Of a stretch of DNA of 64,000 nucleotides, positions 1 through 8,984 are shown piece by piece. Within the stretch, counting starts at the first letter, position 1. Each line of letters starts with the position of its first letter. The stretch covers positions 248,001 to 312,000 of the forward strand of contig NZ_JHZC01000006.1 in assembly GCF_000621125.1 (NCBI RefSeq), in the 5' to 3' direction. The stretch comes from Maribacter antarcticus DSM 21422. Lineage in GTDB: Bacteria; Bacteroidota; Bacteroidia; Flavobacteriales; Flavobacteriaceae. A program made the position numbers and the translations under genes. The notes below the pieces were generated by a model, which was given only the letters and a program-made list of their open reading frames with translations, was not told where the DNA came from and searched no databases.

Positions 1-82
1 AAGTCTTTCTTGGCTAAAAAACTGAAGAGAGGTTCCAAAAGTAACTGGTAAAATATAAAGTATTTTTTTCATTTTTTTTCAT
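1..82 (-). CDS. N-terminus of a secreted protein (partial, runs off the left edge)
   Basis: An ATG on the minus strand at 82 opens a frame that reads MKKMKKILYILPVTFG and continues to the window edge without a stop. The two lysine clusters followed by a hydrophobic run and FFSQ look like a signal peptide for export. An alternative start is the second ATG, four codons later. Only about 27 residues are visible, so no family can be named. The gene start lies about 45 bases from site 1, as expected for the 5' end of a minus-strand cassette gene. Confidence 0.55.
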
Positions 83-128
83 CTACTAGTTGTCAAATCT
101 AAACTTTTGTCACATTTTTTAGTATTAT

Positions 129-324
129 CTACAACGTTTAGTATAAGAAACGTAGTGCAGTTAGTAAGTACTTTCGGTTCGGTTTATTACTTGGCTAAGT
201 ATAAATATGTTGCTTTTACCTTTTCTTTTATAAACGCCATATTTTATATTTAGTGGGTTTTATTAATACACAAGAACCTTTGGGTTTTGCACAACCAACC
301 TATGTTTTTTATACAGCGTTGTAG
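129..324. repeat. attC-like cassette boundary, site 1 (type B)
   Basis: Starts with CTACAACG and ends GCGTTGTAGC. Outer arms GTATAAGAAACGTAG and CTATGTTTTTTATAC are inverted and pair with G.T wobbles on the + strand. The terminal GTTGTAGCTA is complementary to TAGTTACAAC at the far end of the next cassette (site 2), with one mismatch. Confidence 0.75.
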
Positions 325-1194
325 CTAGTGTTTATTTTCCATACTTGTTATTTCTAATTTAAAATAATTTGCAAGTCTTTTATTTCCATAAGTATTTGCA
401 ATATTATCTTCTGCCATTAATGTCAAAAAAAACTCTATCGGTCCATAGGTTTTTGAAGATGTAAAAGTTTTTAATAACCGAATGGTAAATCTTCTTATCC
501 AATCTGGTAAGTGTGTAATTTTAATAGGTTTTCCCCAAGCTTTTAATGCCATTTCAGCTAATTCATTTTGGCTTAAAACATCAATTCCTCCAACAGATGC
601 TTCTTTTACACCATCTATCATCATGTCTACGCAAACTTTTGCCAAATCTTCTCCATGGATTGGATTTAATTTGAATTTACCATGACCAAATAAATAGACT
701 CTACCACCTTTTGCCATATTAAGAAAATCTTTCATATCAGAAAAGAAACCATTCGGACGTATAACACAATGATTAATTTTAGAACCTTTCAATTCGTCAA
801 CAAATTTTTCTTTCGCTTCAAATATTTTAAGATGTCTAAGTTTATCTCCGTTTATTGCTGAAATATATTGAAATGATTTTACTTCATCTTTTAGAGATTC
901 TTTTAATAAGTTAGAATTTCCCTGATAATCAACATCCATATAAGTCATCCCATCTTTTTGGCGAGTAATACCAATTGTGGTGAAAACCAAATCTATATTT
1001 TTGGTTATACCGTGTAAACTTTCTGGGTCAGTTATCTGTCCAATAAAGAAGTCATCAACAGAGTTAAAATTATCCTTTTGCTGTTTATTTCTGATTAACA
1101 CCCTCACCCAAAAACCTCTTTTTTTGAGTTCCTTTACTAAATACTGACCTAAATATCCAGTTGCTCCTGCTACTAAAACCTTTTGTTTGCTCAT
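325..1194 (-). CDS. NAD(P)-binding SDR-family protein (NmrA-like)
   Basis: This 289-residue protein has an N-terminal Rossmann glycine motif, GATGYLGQYL (about residues 10-19), typical of atypical short-chain dehydrogenases of the NmrA/NAD(P)H-binding group. It is probably a cytosolic oxidoreductase or NADPH sensor; the substrate is unknown. A Crp/Fnr-type regulator lies 54 bases upstream on the same strand and the two share one cassette, so the regulator probably controls it. The same SDR+Crp pairing recurs at 19848-21492. The stop codon sits directly at the edge of site 1. No signal peptide or membrane segment is visible. Confidence 0.85.
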   Translation of the reverse strand: MSKQKVLVAGATGYLGQYLVKELKKRGFWVRVLIRNKQQKDNFNSVDDFFIGQITDPESLHGITKNIDLVFTTIGITRQKDGMTYMDVDYQGNSNLLKESLKDEVKSFQYISAINGDKLRHLKIFEAKEKFVDELKGSKINHCVIRPNGFFSDMKDFLNMAKGGRVYLFGHGKFKLNPIHGEDLAKVCVDMMIDGVKEASVGGIDVLSQNELAEMALKAWGKPIKITHLPDWIRRFTIRLLKTFTSSKTYGPIEFFLTLMAEDNIANTYGNKRLANYFKLEITSMENKH

Positions 1195-1248
1195 ATTTTA
1201 TTTTATTACAAAGCTAGGTATGAGTTCACAACATCTCCTTGACGTTCG

Positions 1249-1830
1249 TCAAGAACAACTTTTTTTATACACACGCCTTTTTATTCTACTTAATGTTTCG
1301 GGTGATACTCCTAAAAATGATGCAATGTACTGTTGCGGAACACGTTGAAATAATTCTCCTTGAGTATTTAGTAAATCGGTATAGCGTTCTTCTGCAGATT
1401 TAGTTACAAATGATGCAATTACCTTTTGACAGGTGATTAATTCATTTTCAGTCGCAATTCTGGCAATTATTTCAAGCTTTGGTGCTTTACTTAATAATTC
1501 TTCAGATTTCTTTTTTGTGAAAACAAATATTTCGGTTTGTTCAATTACCTGATAATTTTCAATTGCAGGTATATTATAGGTGTAACTTTCACCTGCACAA
1601 ATGAACTGACCTTCTGTATAAAAAAAAGCAGTCTTATCATTACCCTCTACATTATAAAAAAGCCTAACGCATCCTTTTTCTACAAAATAGATTTCATTAG
1701 ATATTTTACCTTCGGTAAAAATTACATCATTCTTCTTATAAGTTCTCTTCTCTACCGCATTTTGGAGCAATAACAATTCACTCTCATTCAATGAGATATA
1801 AGTATTTATGCTTTCGATTAATTTATCCAT
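1249..1830 (-). CDS. Crp/Fnr-family transcriptional regulator
   Basis: A 193-residue protein with an N-terminal cyclic-nucleotide-binding-like fold (VIFTEGKISNEIYFVEKGCV, about residues 36-55) and a C-terminal helix-turn-helix, QYIASFLGVSPETLSRIKRR (about 166-185). The cNMP phosphate-binding arginine signature is not obvious, as is usual for this short Bacteroidota subgroup. It lies upstream of the SDR gene in the same cassette and is probably its local regulator. Related but non-identical genes lie at 10770-11339 and 20923-21492. The ligand is unknown. Confidence 0.85.
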   Translation of the reverse strand: MDKLIESINTYISLNESELLLLQNAVEKRTYKKNDVIFTEGKISNEIYFVEKGCVRLFYNVEGNDKTAFFYTEGQFICAGESYTYNIPAIENYQVIEQTEIFVFTKKKSEELLSKAPKLEIIARIATENELITCQKVIASFVTKSAEERYTDLLNTQGELFQRVPQQYIASFLGVSPETLSRIKRRVYKKSCS

Positions 1831-1866
1831 TATTTTTATGTTTTCAAAACACTTTTTTTACATTAG

Positions 1867-2066
1867 TTACAACGACCAAGCTATGCTTAGTATGGAAGCT
1901 GTGAAGCAATTCCCATTCCGCCATAACGCTAAGCGAAATCTTTTGGTTTTATTTTATTTTTTCTTGTCCAAAGCGAAATCCTAAAGATTTCACGACCACA
2001 TAAATATACGTAAACCATTCTTTTTTTAGAACCTTAGCCCGCATTACGTATGGGTTTTGTTACCAC
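1867..2066. repeat. attC-like cassette boundary, site 2 (type D-like)
   Basis: Begins GTTACAACG and ends TTTTGTTACCAC. The AAGCTATGCTTAGTATGG arm faces CGCATTACGTATGGG, as in the other D-type sites. The R''-like end TAGTTACAAC matches the left end of the preceding cassette. Confidence 0.65.
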
Positions 2067-2254
2067 ATGTTTCTCTGCGTTCGAGTGTGGTATTTTCGTT
2101 GCGTTTTCTTTATTCTTTTATTCTGCCAGAGTAGGAAATCCGTTCGTAACAGTTGCGATTGATTGAAGTCTATTTGCGTTCAGATTGGAAATATTTATCA
2201 AAATTTTTAAGATTTCAAAATTCTCAAGGTTCCTTCTTAAAAAACGTTAAATAG

Positions 2255-2394
2255 TCAAATCCAATTATTTTTTGAAACTATTAAAACAGCCATTATAACA
2301 CCTGCTAAAATAGATGTGACTACCGTTCTAATCCAATCGATTTCTCCATGCACAAAGTAATCATAGATAATACATCCTGTTGCGAATCCGAATC
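2255..2394 (-). pseudogene. C-terminal remnant of a small membrane protein
   Basis: The minus strand reads ATGCIIYDYFVHGEIDWIRT and continues as a hydrophobic segment (about 20 residues) ending SKNNWI and a stop. There is no start codon in frame, because a stop lies a few codons upstream. The stretch between sites 2 and 3 (about 500 bases) therefore holds only this fragment plus about 190 bases of unassigned DNA on its left and about 170 on its right. I read it as a decayed cassette. The parent family cannot be named. Confidence 0.4.
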
Positions 2395-2565
2395 ATATTA
2401 AGGTCTATGCTAAATTAGTATATTGCTTAACCAGACGGCAGTGATTATTTTTATAAACTTAGTCTTCTAATAAAGCACCAAAATTAGTCATTCAAAGAAT
2501 TATTGAATAAAGTTAGGCTATCAAAATATATTGGATTTCAGCTTGTTAGTTTTTAATTGCTTATA

Positions 2566-2750
2566 ATGATTAGTATAAGAAACGTAGGGTAATAAACAAG
2601 AACTTTCATTTCGGTTTATTGCTTAGCTAAATATAAATATTTTGCTTTTATTATTAAATGCTATATTTTATATTTAGCGGACGTTAAAAATACTCACAGA
2701 ACTTCCGGTTTAGCAACAATGCCCTATGTGTTTTTATACATTGTTACCAC
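2566..2750. repeat. attC-like cassette boundary, site 3 (type B)
   Basis: Closely similar to site 1: GTATAAGAAACGTAG arm, TATATTTAGCGGAC core and a 3' end reading ACATTGTTACCACC. The first core is degenerate (AATG in place of AACG). Confidence 0.65.
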
Positions 2751-2753
2751 CCG

Positions 2754-3185
2754 TTATTTATCTATAAGCTGTATCAGCATTCCTAGTATTGCAACTGTCA
2801 AACACAGAGGCGAAAAAAACATTGAGTCGGCTTTTGCAAAATTGGTATTCTTTATTTTCTTAAAAATTCCGACATATTTAAAATCTCCAATTGCTCTTAA
2901 AATAAAAATAGAGGGAAGTATCCAATATCCATAATTTGTTACCCAATTTGGAACTTCAAGATTTGTAAGTCCAGATTTTACAAGATAAATCAGACCAAAA
3001 AAAACGAATATAAGTCCTACAATTAGAGTTGCAAATTTAGGAATTGAGAGCGTATTCAGTTGATTGTCTTTTGTTGGAATTACCTTTTCTAAACCCCATT
3101 TACCACCAAAAAGCCAGTAAAAATGTATAAAACCTAATGAGGTAAAAATGACCAATAAGATAGTAGATAACATTGTTGTTGTCAT
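2754..3185 (-). CDS. DUF3995-like four-helix membrane protein
   Basis: A 143-residue integral membrane protein with about four hydrophobic segments. The pattern IHFYWLFGGKWG near residue 20 and RAIGDFKYVGIFKKI near residue 98 followed by SPLCL fits the DUF3995 family, whose function is unknown. Its ATG overlaps the TGA of the monooxygenase gene upstream (ATGA), so the two are translationally coupled. Both belong to a cassette that also holds a divergent TetR gene, so it may be co-regulated and act on the same compound. Confidence 0.75.
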   Translation of the reverse strand: MTTTMLSTILLVIFTSLGFIHFYWLFGGKWGLEKVIPTKDNQLNTLSIPKFATLIVGLIFVFFGLIYLVKSGLTNLEVPNWVTNYGYWILPSIFILRAIGDFKYVGIFKKIKNTNFAKADSMFFSPLCLTVAILGMLIQLIDK

Positions 3186-4321
3186 ATTTCTGCCAATTGG
3201 AAAATTTGTTCATTCTGTTTTCTATTAACTGAAGAAGGCGTTAATCTTAACATTTGATTACGCAAACCAATTAATATTGGATTTTTAAGATGTGCCACTT
3301 TTCCAAGAAGCCAACTTGCGTTAACTATTTGATGTGCTTTTGGTAATCTTAATTTTTGATATTCAGAAAAGGCTTTAGTGATTCCGTATTTGTCTATACA
3401 TTCTGAAAGCACAAAAGCATCTTCGATTGCCTGACAAGCACCTTGCCCCATATTTGGTGTTGTTGCGTGTGCAGAATCTCCGATTAAACAAACATTTTCT
3501 TTATACCAAATGTTTGTTGGTTTTAAATCTGAAATTTCGGCAGTATTTATTTGTTCTTTTTTAGTCGTTTTTAGGACCTCTTTAATTACTGAATTGTACA
3601 TGCTAAAATAGTGCTCCAAATCGTTGATAGAAAATTCATTTTTACTTTTTTTGAAGGATTTTAAAGCATACCAATAAACTTTATTTTTTGCAATTTGAAC
3701 AAAACCAAAACGTTCTGTTTTTCCCCAAGCCTCGTTCAATTCGTTCCTGAATTTTATAGGTAATTTGTATTCCGTAATTCCTCTCCAGCATATTTGATTT
3801 GTATTTCTAATACTATTATTTGGGAATAAATGCTGTCTAACAATCGAATTTAGTCCATCAGCTCCTAAAACGGTTGAGGATTGGATTTGTTCCCCATTAT
3901 CAAATTTTAAATAATAACCATTTGTGTTTTCAGCTATTGAAGTAAGTTTATGGTTAAGATTAATTGGTGTGGATTTTAATTCTTTAATTAATATTTGTTG
4001 CAATGTTCCTCTATGAATTGCAATGTTTTTAGTCTTATGTTTTTGTTCAAAATAGGATAAGTCAATTTTAGTAAGAGGTTTTAGGTTGGATTTGGTGATA
4101 TTCATTGAAGAGATAGGATTTCCATTTTGCTCAATTATTTTTCGTAAACCTAACTTTTCATACACTTGCATTGCATTGTTGGCTAAAATAATTCCTGCTC
4201 CAACTGGTCTTATTTGCTCAGTTTGTTCAAAAATTCTTGTTTTAATTCCTTTTTGTTCAAGTGCAATTGCAGTTGTTAACCCTCCAATTCCTGCTCCAAT
4301 AATATCCACAATCATAAGCAT
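3182..4321 (-). CDS. FAD-dependent monooxygenase
   Basis: A 379-residue protein of the FAD-binding aromatic monooxygenase type (PF01494-like). The dinucleotide motif GAGIGGLTTAIALEQKG lies at about residues 10-26. The DG motif is at GADGLNSIVR, and the second FAD motif at LIGDSAHATTPNMGQGACQA, the usual GDSAH...P..GQG signature. It probably hydroxylates or epoxidises a small organic substrate with NAD(P)H. ATG codons at 4321 and 4315 are both possible starts. It is divergent from the TetR gene across two palindromic operators, so repression by that regulator is likely. Confidence 0.88.
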   Translation of the reverse strand: MLMIVDIIGAGIGGLTTAIALEQKGIKTRIFEQTEQIRPVGAGIILANNAMQVYEKLGLRKIIEQNGNPISSMNITKSNLKPLTKIDLSYFEQKHKTKNIAIHRGTLQQILIKELKSTPINLNHKLTSIAENTNGYYLKFDNGEQIQSSTVLGADGLNSIVRQHLFPNNSIRNTNQICWRGITEYKLPIKFRNELNEAWGKTERFGFVQIAKNKVYWYALKSFKKSKNEFSINDLEHYFSMYNSVIKEVLKTTKKEQINTAEISDLKPTNIWYKENVCLIGDSAHATTPNMGQGACQAIEDAFVLSECIDKYGITKAFSEYQKLRLPKAHQIVNASWLLGKVAHLKNPILIGLRNQMLRLTPSSVNRKQNEQIFQLAEI

Positions 4322-4331
4322 TCTAATTAGT

Positions 4332-4349
4332 TTAGTACAAACGTACTAA
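4332..4349. promoter_or_regulatory. TetR-type operator 1
   Basis: TTAGTACAAACGTACTAA is an 18-base near-palindrome (mismatched only at the centre) in the divergent intergenic region between the monooxygenase and tetR genes. It is a second version of the perfect palindrome 30 bases further on. Confidence 0.75.
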
Positions 4350-4361
4350 AAATATACTTAA

Positions 4362-4379
4362 TTAGTACAATTGTACTAA
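4362..4379. promoter_or_regulatory. TetR-type operator 2
   Basis: TTAGTACAATTGTACTAA is a perfect 18-base palindrome. It lies just upstream of a flavobacterial -7 box (TATCTTTG, 4386-4393) and 20 bases before the tetR start codon. Binding here should repress both divergent genes. Confidence 0.8.
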
Positions 4380-4398
4380 AAATTATATCTTTGTTATA

Positions 4399-5022
4399 AT
4401 GAATAAAACAAAACATAAGATTTTAAAAAAATCTTTAAAGCTTTTTAATACTACTGGAATCTCAAATGTATCGTTAAGAACTATTGCTGACGAAGTTGGA
4501 ATTAGTGTGGGTAATTTGCAATACCATTTTAAAAAGAGAGAGGATATAATTGAAGCGCTCTATTTTCAGTTAGTTGAGAAAATTGATAAAATTTTTGTTA
4601 TAGCAACCGATGATTTATTGAAATCATTTTTAAATATATCGATAGAAATTTTTAAAGTACTTTACGAGTACAATTTTTTCTTTTTAGATTTTGTTACTAT
4701 TACAAGAAAAAATCAGAAGATAAAAAGTCATTATTCTGAACTTTCAAAACGAAGAGAGATAGAATCTTTGAAAGTCATTGACGTTCTTATTATAAATGGA
4801 TTATTTCGTGAAGAATTACTCAAAAATGAATATCGTAGTTTATTTAAGAGAATAGAGGTAATCAGTAATTTTTGGTTTTCTTCTATTTTAATTCAAGCTG
4901 ATGTTTTATCGAAAGAGTCCATTCAGGAATATTCAATACTTATTAGCCAAAGTATTTATCCATATTTAACTGATGAAGCAAAAAATCAGTATACCAATAT
5001 TTTTCCGTCTCAGTTGGTCTAG
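4399..5022 (+). CDS. TetR-family transcriptional regulator
   Basis: A 207-residue regulator and one of the few plus-strand genes. The N-terminal helix-turn-helix is clear: SLRTIADEVGISVGNLQYHF at about residues 25-44, followed by the usual KKREDIIEAL. The C-terminal half is a divergent helical ligand pocket. It is transcribed away from the monooxygenase gene over paired palindromic operators, the standard layout for an autoregulated repressor induced by the enzyme's substrate. The start codon is only 6 bases after a TAnnTTTG box, so the leader would be very short. Confidence 0.88.
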   Translation: MNKTKHKILKKSLKLFNTTGISNVSLRTIADEVGISVGNLQYHFKKREDIIEALYFQLVEKIDKIFVIATDDLLKSFLNISIEIFKVLYEYNFFFLDFVTITRKNQKIKSHYSELSKRREIESLKVIDVLIINGLFREELLKNEYRSLFKRIEVISNFWFSSILIQADVLSKESIQEYSILISQSIYPYLTDEAKNQYTNIFPSQLV

Positions 5023-5023
5023 A

Positions 5024-5161
5024 TTGTGCCTAAGGTATTCTTATATAGTTAGTTGCGTTGGCTAACAACTAAATTAGTAAAAGAAAACGAACCAGAGGAA
5101 ATTCCGGTGGAATTTTCCAAGTAGGCGATAAGCAAGCAATTAATTATACATGTTGTTGGCA
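5024..5161. repeat. attC-like cassette boundary, site 4 (type A)
   Basis: The ATAGTTAGTTGCGT arm faces GCAATTAATTATACAT. It ends TGTTGTTGGCAATAG. The first core is degenerate (CCTAAGG where AACG is expected). Confidence 0.7.
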
Positions 5162-5173
5162 ATAGTTATTTTT

Positions 5174-6658
5174 CTAGTCCTCAATTAATTCGGTTAGCTT
5201 TTTTTGTGAATCTTTGTATCCTAATTCAATTGCTTTTCGATAACTTTTTATTGCATCCTCTTTTAAATTATTGGCCTTATATCCATCACCTAAAGAGTCC
5301 CAAAGATTACCATCTTCAGGGTATAGTTGAACATTCATTTTAAATAATTCTATTATCCATTTCAAATTTTCATTTGATCTTAATAATAGATTTCCAATTG
5401 TATTTATAGGCGATGAATTTGTGAAATCATCAGTGTACTTTCCTTGAAGTAAAGTAAGTAAATCATTCGATTTATCTGTTGAATGTTGTTTTATATAATT
5501 CATTATGAATGCGTAAATATTATTCTTTATAGGTTTTGGAGAATAGCTTTCATCCAAAACTATTTCTGCAACAACATAAGCAATGCCTTCTACTTTCGAG
5601 CTATTTGCATTGGTAGCATACACAATATATATATCCTCCTTAGGATACCAAATGATAGTATGTGTAAATGTTCCGTTAGAGCCATTATGCGTTATTCTCT
5701 TGCTATTGTTTTCTAATTTTTTAACTCCCCAGCCATAGCCATAACTAGAAGTGCTATTAAGAGAGGAAGTATAGGGATAGGGTGTTGTTAATTTTTCAAA
5801 TGATTCTGGTATTAATATTATATTTGTTTTTAAAGCTTTGTACCAAAGTAGCATATCATTTTGAGTCGAGTTAATTCCTCCATTCCCTTTTAAGTTCCAA
5901 TTGATACCTCCAGCTTCTATATAATATGTAATTGTTGACTCCGTTTCCATTATATTTCTATTGTAACCATGAGCCATCTGTTTTGTATCCCATTTTGGTA
6001 AAAGATATCCTGTTTGTAACATTCCTGCTGGTGTAAAAAGATTCTCGTTTAAGAAAGTTTCGTAGGGTTGACCAGAAGCTAATTCTATGATTCGTCCTAA
6101 TATGCTAAACCCAGTATTAGAATAAGAATATTTTTCTCCAGGCTCAGATAATAATTTACTTCCGAAAAGCTTTTTAAAAAAGTCCTTTTGTGAAATTTCT
6201 GATAGCTTTCCAAATGCCGAATAGTCACGTCCTATAGACTCTGACAAACCAGCAGTATGTGTTAATAATTGATGTATTGTGATGCTTTGTTTTTTTATTG
6301 GTAAATTTTCGAAAAAGGTACTTAAAGAATCGGTTAATTTTAGTTTTCCTAATTCAGCTAGTTTTAAAATTGCTGTTGCTGTGAATTGTTTGGTGTTAGA
6401 GCCAATGTCAAAAATAGTGTTTGGATTGTTAAGCGTTTTAGTATTCTTGTTGGCCTCTCCATACCCTTTATTAATAATAATTTCTCCAGTTTTCACAACA
6501 GAAATGGCTCCAGAAAAGCCATTTTTAGAACCAGCGGTTAAGTAGGAGTCTATTTTAGAATATAGAGCTGCTGACTGTGTTTTTTGTTGAGCACTTAAAG
6601 TGAATGTTCCTAATTGTATTATTGCAATTACTAAAAATAAAAAGATTGTTTTTTTCAT
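5174..6658 (-). CDS. Secreted serine hydrolase (beta-lactamase family) with C-terminal TPR-like tail
   Basis: I take the start at 6658, giving 494 residues, because it opens a signal peptide (MKKTIFLFLVIAIIQ...LSAQ); an upstream ATG at 6736 only adds unrelated residues. The class-C beta-lactamase/PBP-like fold shows SNTK (SxxK nucleophile, residues 87-90), YSNTGF (YxN) and THNGSNG in the HxG position. A short TPR-like helix pair (GNLWDSLGDGYKANN) ends the protein. It probably cleaves a peptide or ester outside the cytoplasm. It is one of five such hydrolases in this window, each in its own cassette. Confidence 0.88.
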   Translation of the reverse strand: MKKTIFLFLVIAIIQLGTFTLSAQQKTQSAALYSKIDSYLTAGSKNGFSGAISVVKTGEIIINKGYGEANKNTKTLNNPNTIFDIGSNTKQFTATAILKLAELGKLKLTDSLSTFFENLPIKKQSITIHQLLTHTAGLSESIGRDYSAFGKLSEISQKDFFKKLFGSKLLSEPGEKYSYSNTGFSILGRIIELASGQPYETFLNENLFTPAGMLQTGYLLPKWDTKQMAHGYNRNIMETESTITYYIEAGGINWNLKGNGGINSTQNDMLLWYKALKTNIILIPESFEKLTTPYPYTSSLNSTSSYGYGWGVKKLENNSKRITHNGSNGTFTHTIIWYPKEDIYIVYATNANSSKVEGIAYVVAEIVLDESYSPKPIKNNIYAFIMNYIKQHSTDKSNDLLTLLQGKYTDDFTNSSPINTIGNLLLRSNENLKWIIELFKMNVQLYPEDGNLWDSLGDGYKANNLKEDAIKSYRKAIELGYKDSQKKLTELIED

Positions 6659-6726
6659 GATTGATTTCCAAGTTTTATGGTAAGACGAATAGAAATCAAA
6701 ATAGGTTACACTTTTCAAAATTAGGT

Positions 6727-6918
6727 ACAACATCATGGCTATAGTTAGTACAGGATTTAAAAGCGATCAATTTTTGATTAAGCACTTAACCAAAACTTTT
6801 TATTTTGTTTTATCTTTTGTCTTAAAAGGTCAAATCAAAAGTTTTGGCGGACATGGTTTAAAAGCTCTAAACTTTTGGTTAAGCATTAATCCCCTTATTA
6901 ATTATAGCCATTGTTATA
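6727..6918. repeat. attC-like cassette boundary, site 5 (type E)
   Basis: The arms ATGGCTATAGTTAGTAC and TTAATTATAGCCAT are inverted. It ends ATTGTTATAAAC, complementary to GTTTACAAC at the far end of the next cassette (site 6) with one mismatch. The last codons of the next gene lie inside it. Confidence 0.7.
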
Positions 6919-7938
6919 AACAGTTGATTCCAGTTTTTTTAATAATTCAGGATTAGATGGTCTTATTTCTACAGGACTAATAACTCTGCCTTCTTTATCT
7001 AAAAATATAAATCTAGGTAGAGCTCCAATATCATAAAATTTTACAAAATCTGAATTTGCACCAGAATAAAGTTGTGTTCCTTTAATTGAATTTTTAGTAA
7101 TATACTTCTCCCATTTATCAAATTCTCGATCAGTGCTGATAGAGATAATTTGAAGTTCATCATTATTAGAAAAGTGTTCCTCCAGTTCTTTTAGAAAAAC
7201 ATATTCTATTTTACAGGGTTTACACCAAGTAGCCCAAACATCAATATAAAGGTATTTACCTTGAAAATCTTTTAAAGATATATTATTGTTATTCATATCT
7301 GTGAAAGAAAAGTTGTTCCCTATTTCATTTACTAAAGATGTTTTATATAAGTATTTTGTATTCTTCTGTTTAAGAATATCAGAGAATTCACTAAATTTTG
7401 CTTTCGCATAAGTACTTAAGCTATCAACTATGTTTAGTGAAATCCCTTTTTTATTAATTAAGTCACCTTTTTCATGGATGAGTATTTTAAGCTCCTTTTG
7501 TTCAATACCATTTCGAACTATTTGAGACAATTGGTTTTGGTGTTTTTTAGAATAGGCCAAGAAATTATTAGACAACTTAAAGTTACCAGTATAATTTATA
7601 GATTCGTAAAGTTCGTTCTCATCTATAGATAGAGATATTTGGCTGTTTGGGGAAATTAATAGTTCTCCCAGTTCTCCCTGTTTACCATTTGAAAATGAAT
7701 AAATTTGATAAAGTTTATTTTCTAGAATATTCATAGTGTCTATTCCACTATTTGACTCCTTAAATCTTAGAATTGACTTGATCTCCCATGACATTTCTTT
7801 GTCATAAATAATTAAGCTGTCCAGTAATTGGTGATTAGTGACATTAACTTCGATTACAGAAAAAGGATTTTTTATTTTTTCCTTGCAACCGAAAATTATA
7901 ATAGTTAGCAGAAATATAATTATTGATGGCTTGATCAT
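6898..7938 (-). CDS. TlpA-like thioredoxin-fold lipoprotein
   Basis: Starting at 7938 gives 346 residues with a lipoprotein signal (LTIIIFGC, lipobox Cys about residue 18), so the protein should be anchored on the outside of the inner membrane or in the outer membrane. The C-terminal third is a thioredoxin-like domain with VWATWCKPCKIEY, the CxxC redox pair of TlpA/ResA proteins, and the cis-proline region GALPRFIFLD. The N-terminal region resembles the DUF4369-type extension common in Bacteroidota but is divergent. The final codons (VYNNGYN, stop) are built from the inverted end of site 5, so the cassette boundary supplies the stop codon. Confidence 0.85.
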   Translation of the reverse strand: MIKPSIIIFLLTIIIFGCKEKIKNPFSVIEVNVTNHQLLDSLIIYDKEMSWEIKSILRFKESNSGIDTMNILENKLYQIYSFSNGKQGELGELLISPNSQISLSIDENELYESINYTGNFKLSNNFLAYSKKHQNQLSQIVRNGIEQKELKILIHEKGDLINKKGISLNIVDSLSTYAKAKFSEFSDILKQKNTKYLYKTSLVNEIGNNFSFTDMNNNNISLKDFQGKYLYIDVWATWCKPCKIEYVFLKELEEHFSNNDELQIISISTDREFDKWEKYITKNSIKGTQLYSGANSDFVKFYDIGALPRFIFLDKEGRVISPVEIRPSNPELLKKLESTVYNNGYN

Positions 7939-7953
7939 GTTAGTTAGCATTGT

Positions 7954-8087
7954 TTACAACGTGTTTGTGTATAGCACGTTGTTTTGGTTTAGTAACTAAA
8001 TTGGCAATAGAAAACGAACCAGAGGAAAACCCCAAGGATTTTCCGAGTACACACAAAGTAAACAATGGGTTATACACGGTGTTAGCC
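7954..8087. repeat. attC-like cassette boundary, site 6 (type A)
   Basis: Starts TTTACAACGTG and ends CGGTGTTAGCC. Outer arms GTGTATA and TATACAC pair. The end GTTAGCCTT is complementary to AAGGCTAAC at site 7, nine of nine bases. Confidence 0.8.
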
Positions 8088-8113
8088 TTTCGTTATTCAT
8101 TTAAAACTCGTAA

Positions 8114-8836
8114 TCAATCACCAATTTCGTTGTTAACTGAATCTATTAGATTCTGAACTTCAGTTTTCAAGTTGGATTGCATTCGTATAAAATTTCTACA
8201 TATATCAATTGTAAAGTTGAGAGTTTGCTTGTATTCAGAGTTCTTAATAAATTGATTATAATTTTTAGGATGTGCAGATGAGGAAAATTCAAAGGAAACA
8301 AATTCAGAAATCAACATAGGTTTAATATGATTAATATAATGATTCACAAAATATGTGTTTTCGAATGTTTGATAAGATGTAAATCTATTTGAATAAATAT
8401 TAGATATTGAACTTCTCAAGGAGTCATTAGAAATTAATTCCATTCCGCCTTGTTTGAGAGTTTCATAAGTCGTTTGATTAATTGTGAATGTAATAAATGG
8501 ATATATCATTGAAAAGTGATAATCTAGAGAATCATTATACACTATGTTGTTTTCAATATGGTGCATAATAATTTCATTCGAATTTTTAGAAGTTTGAAGG
8601 TTAGAAATATTACCATTAATATCACTTAAGTTTTGAACTAAATCCTTGCGCAATTCAGTAAGATATTTAATTTCTTTAGTCTTAATTTTTTTCTTTTCAT
8701 TCCAATTATTAATCTGTAACGCAATCAAAATTCCAATAACTACCAATACAATCTCACCAAAAGCATATTTTAAATACTTTCCCGTCTTATTTTTTTCCAT
8801 AAGGTCGTAGCGTATTTTTCTAAAGAATTTTATCAT
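8114..8836 (-). CDS. DUF6090-family membrane-anchored protein (copy 1)
   Basis: A 240-residue protein of the DUF6090 type, recognised by the N-terminal block MIKFFRKIRYDLM...GKYLKYAFGEIVLVVIGI followed by ALQINNWNE. The GEIVLVVIGILIALQI stretch (about residues 28-43) is a single membrane segment, and the remainder is a largely helical soluble domain. Function is unknown. Two relatives occupy separate cassettes at 26437-27195 and 38573-39331. The N-terminal anchor is strongly conserved between copies while the C-terminal domains differ. The cassette ends are GTTAGCCTT and AAGGCTAAC. Confidence 0.82.
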   Translation of the reverse strand: MIKFFRKIRYDLMEKNKTGKYLKYAFGEIVLVVIGILIALQINNWNEKKKIKTKEIKYLTELRKDLVQNLSDINGNISNLQTSKNSNEIIMHHIENNIVYNDSLDYHFSMIYPFITFTINQTTYETLKQGGMELISNDSLRSSISNIYSNRFTSYQTFENTYFVNHYINHIKPMLISEFVSFEFSSSAHPKNYNQFIKNSEYKQTLNFTIDICRNFIRMQSNLKTEVQNLIDSVNNEIGD

Positions 8837-8860
8837 TGGTTATTGGTTGGTCATAATGAA

Positions 8861-8984
8861 GGCTAACGGTTTGTGTATGGTTAGTTGCGTGGTTAAGCAA
8901 CTAATTTAGCAAATAAATCACAGATAGAATATTCCGCAGGAATGTTCGTAAGTCGGTAGTACCCTAGCAATTAATTATATACGT
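8861..8984. repeat. attC-like cassette boundary, site 7 (type A), left part, split by IS110 copy 1
   Basis: Starts GGCTAACGG with the GTGTATGGTTAGTTGC arm and runs to TTAATTATATACGT, where the insertion sequence begins. The remaining TGTGGTAC lies at 10281-10288 after the element. Confidence 0.75.

Noticed and set aside
2719..2934. Plus-strand frame of 71 codons over site 3 and the DUF3995 gene
   Set aside because: It is a shadow of the DUF3995 gene and the boundary repeat; the minus-strand gene has clear family features.
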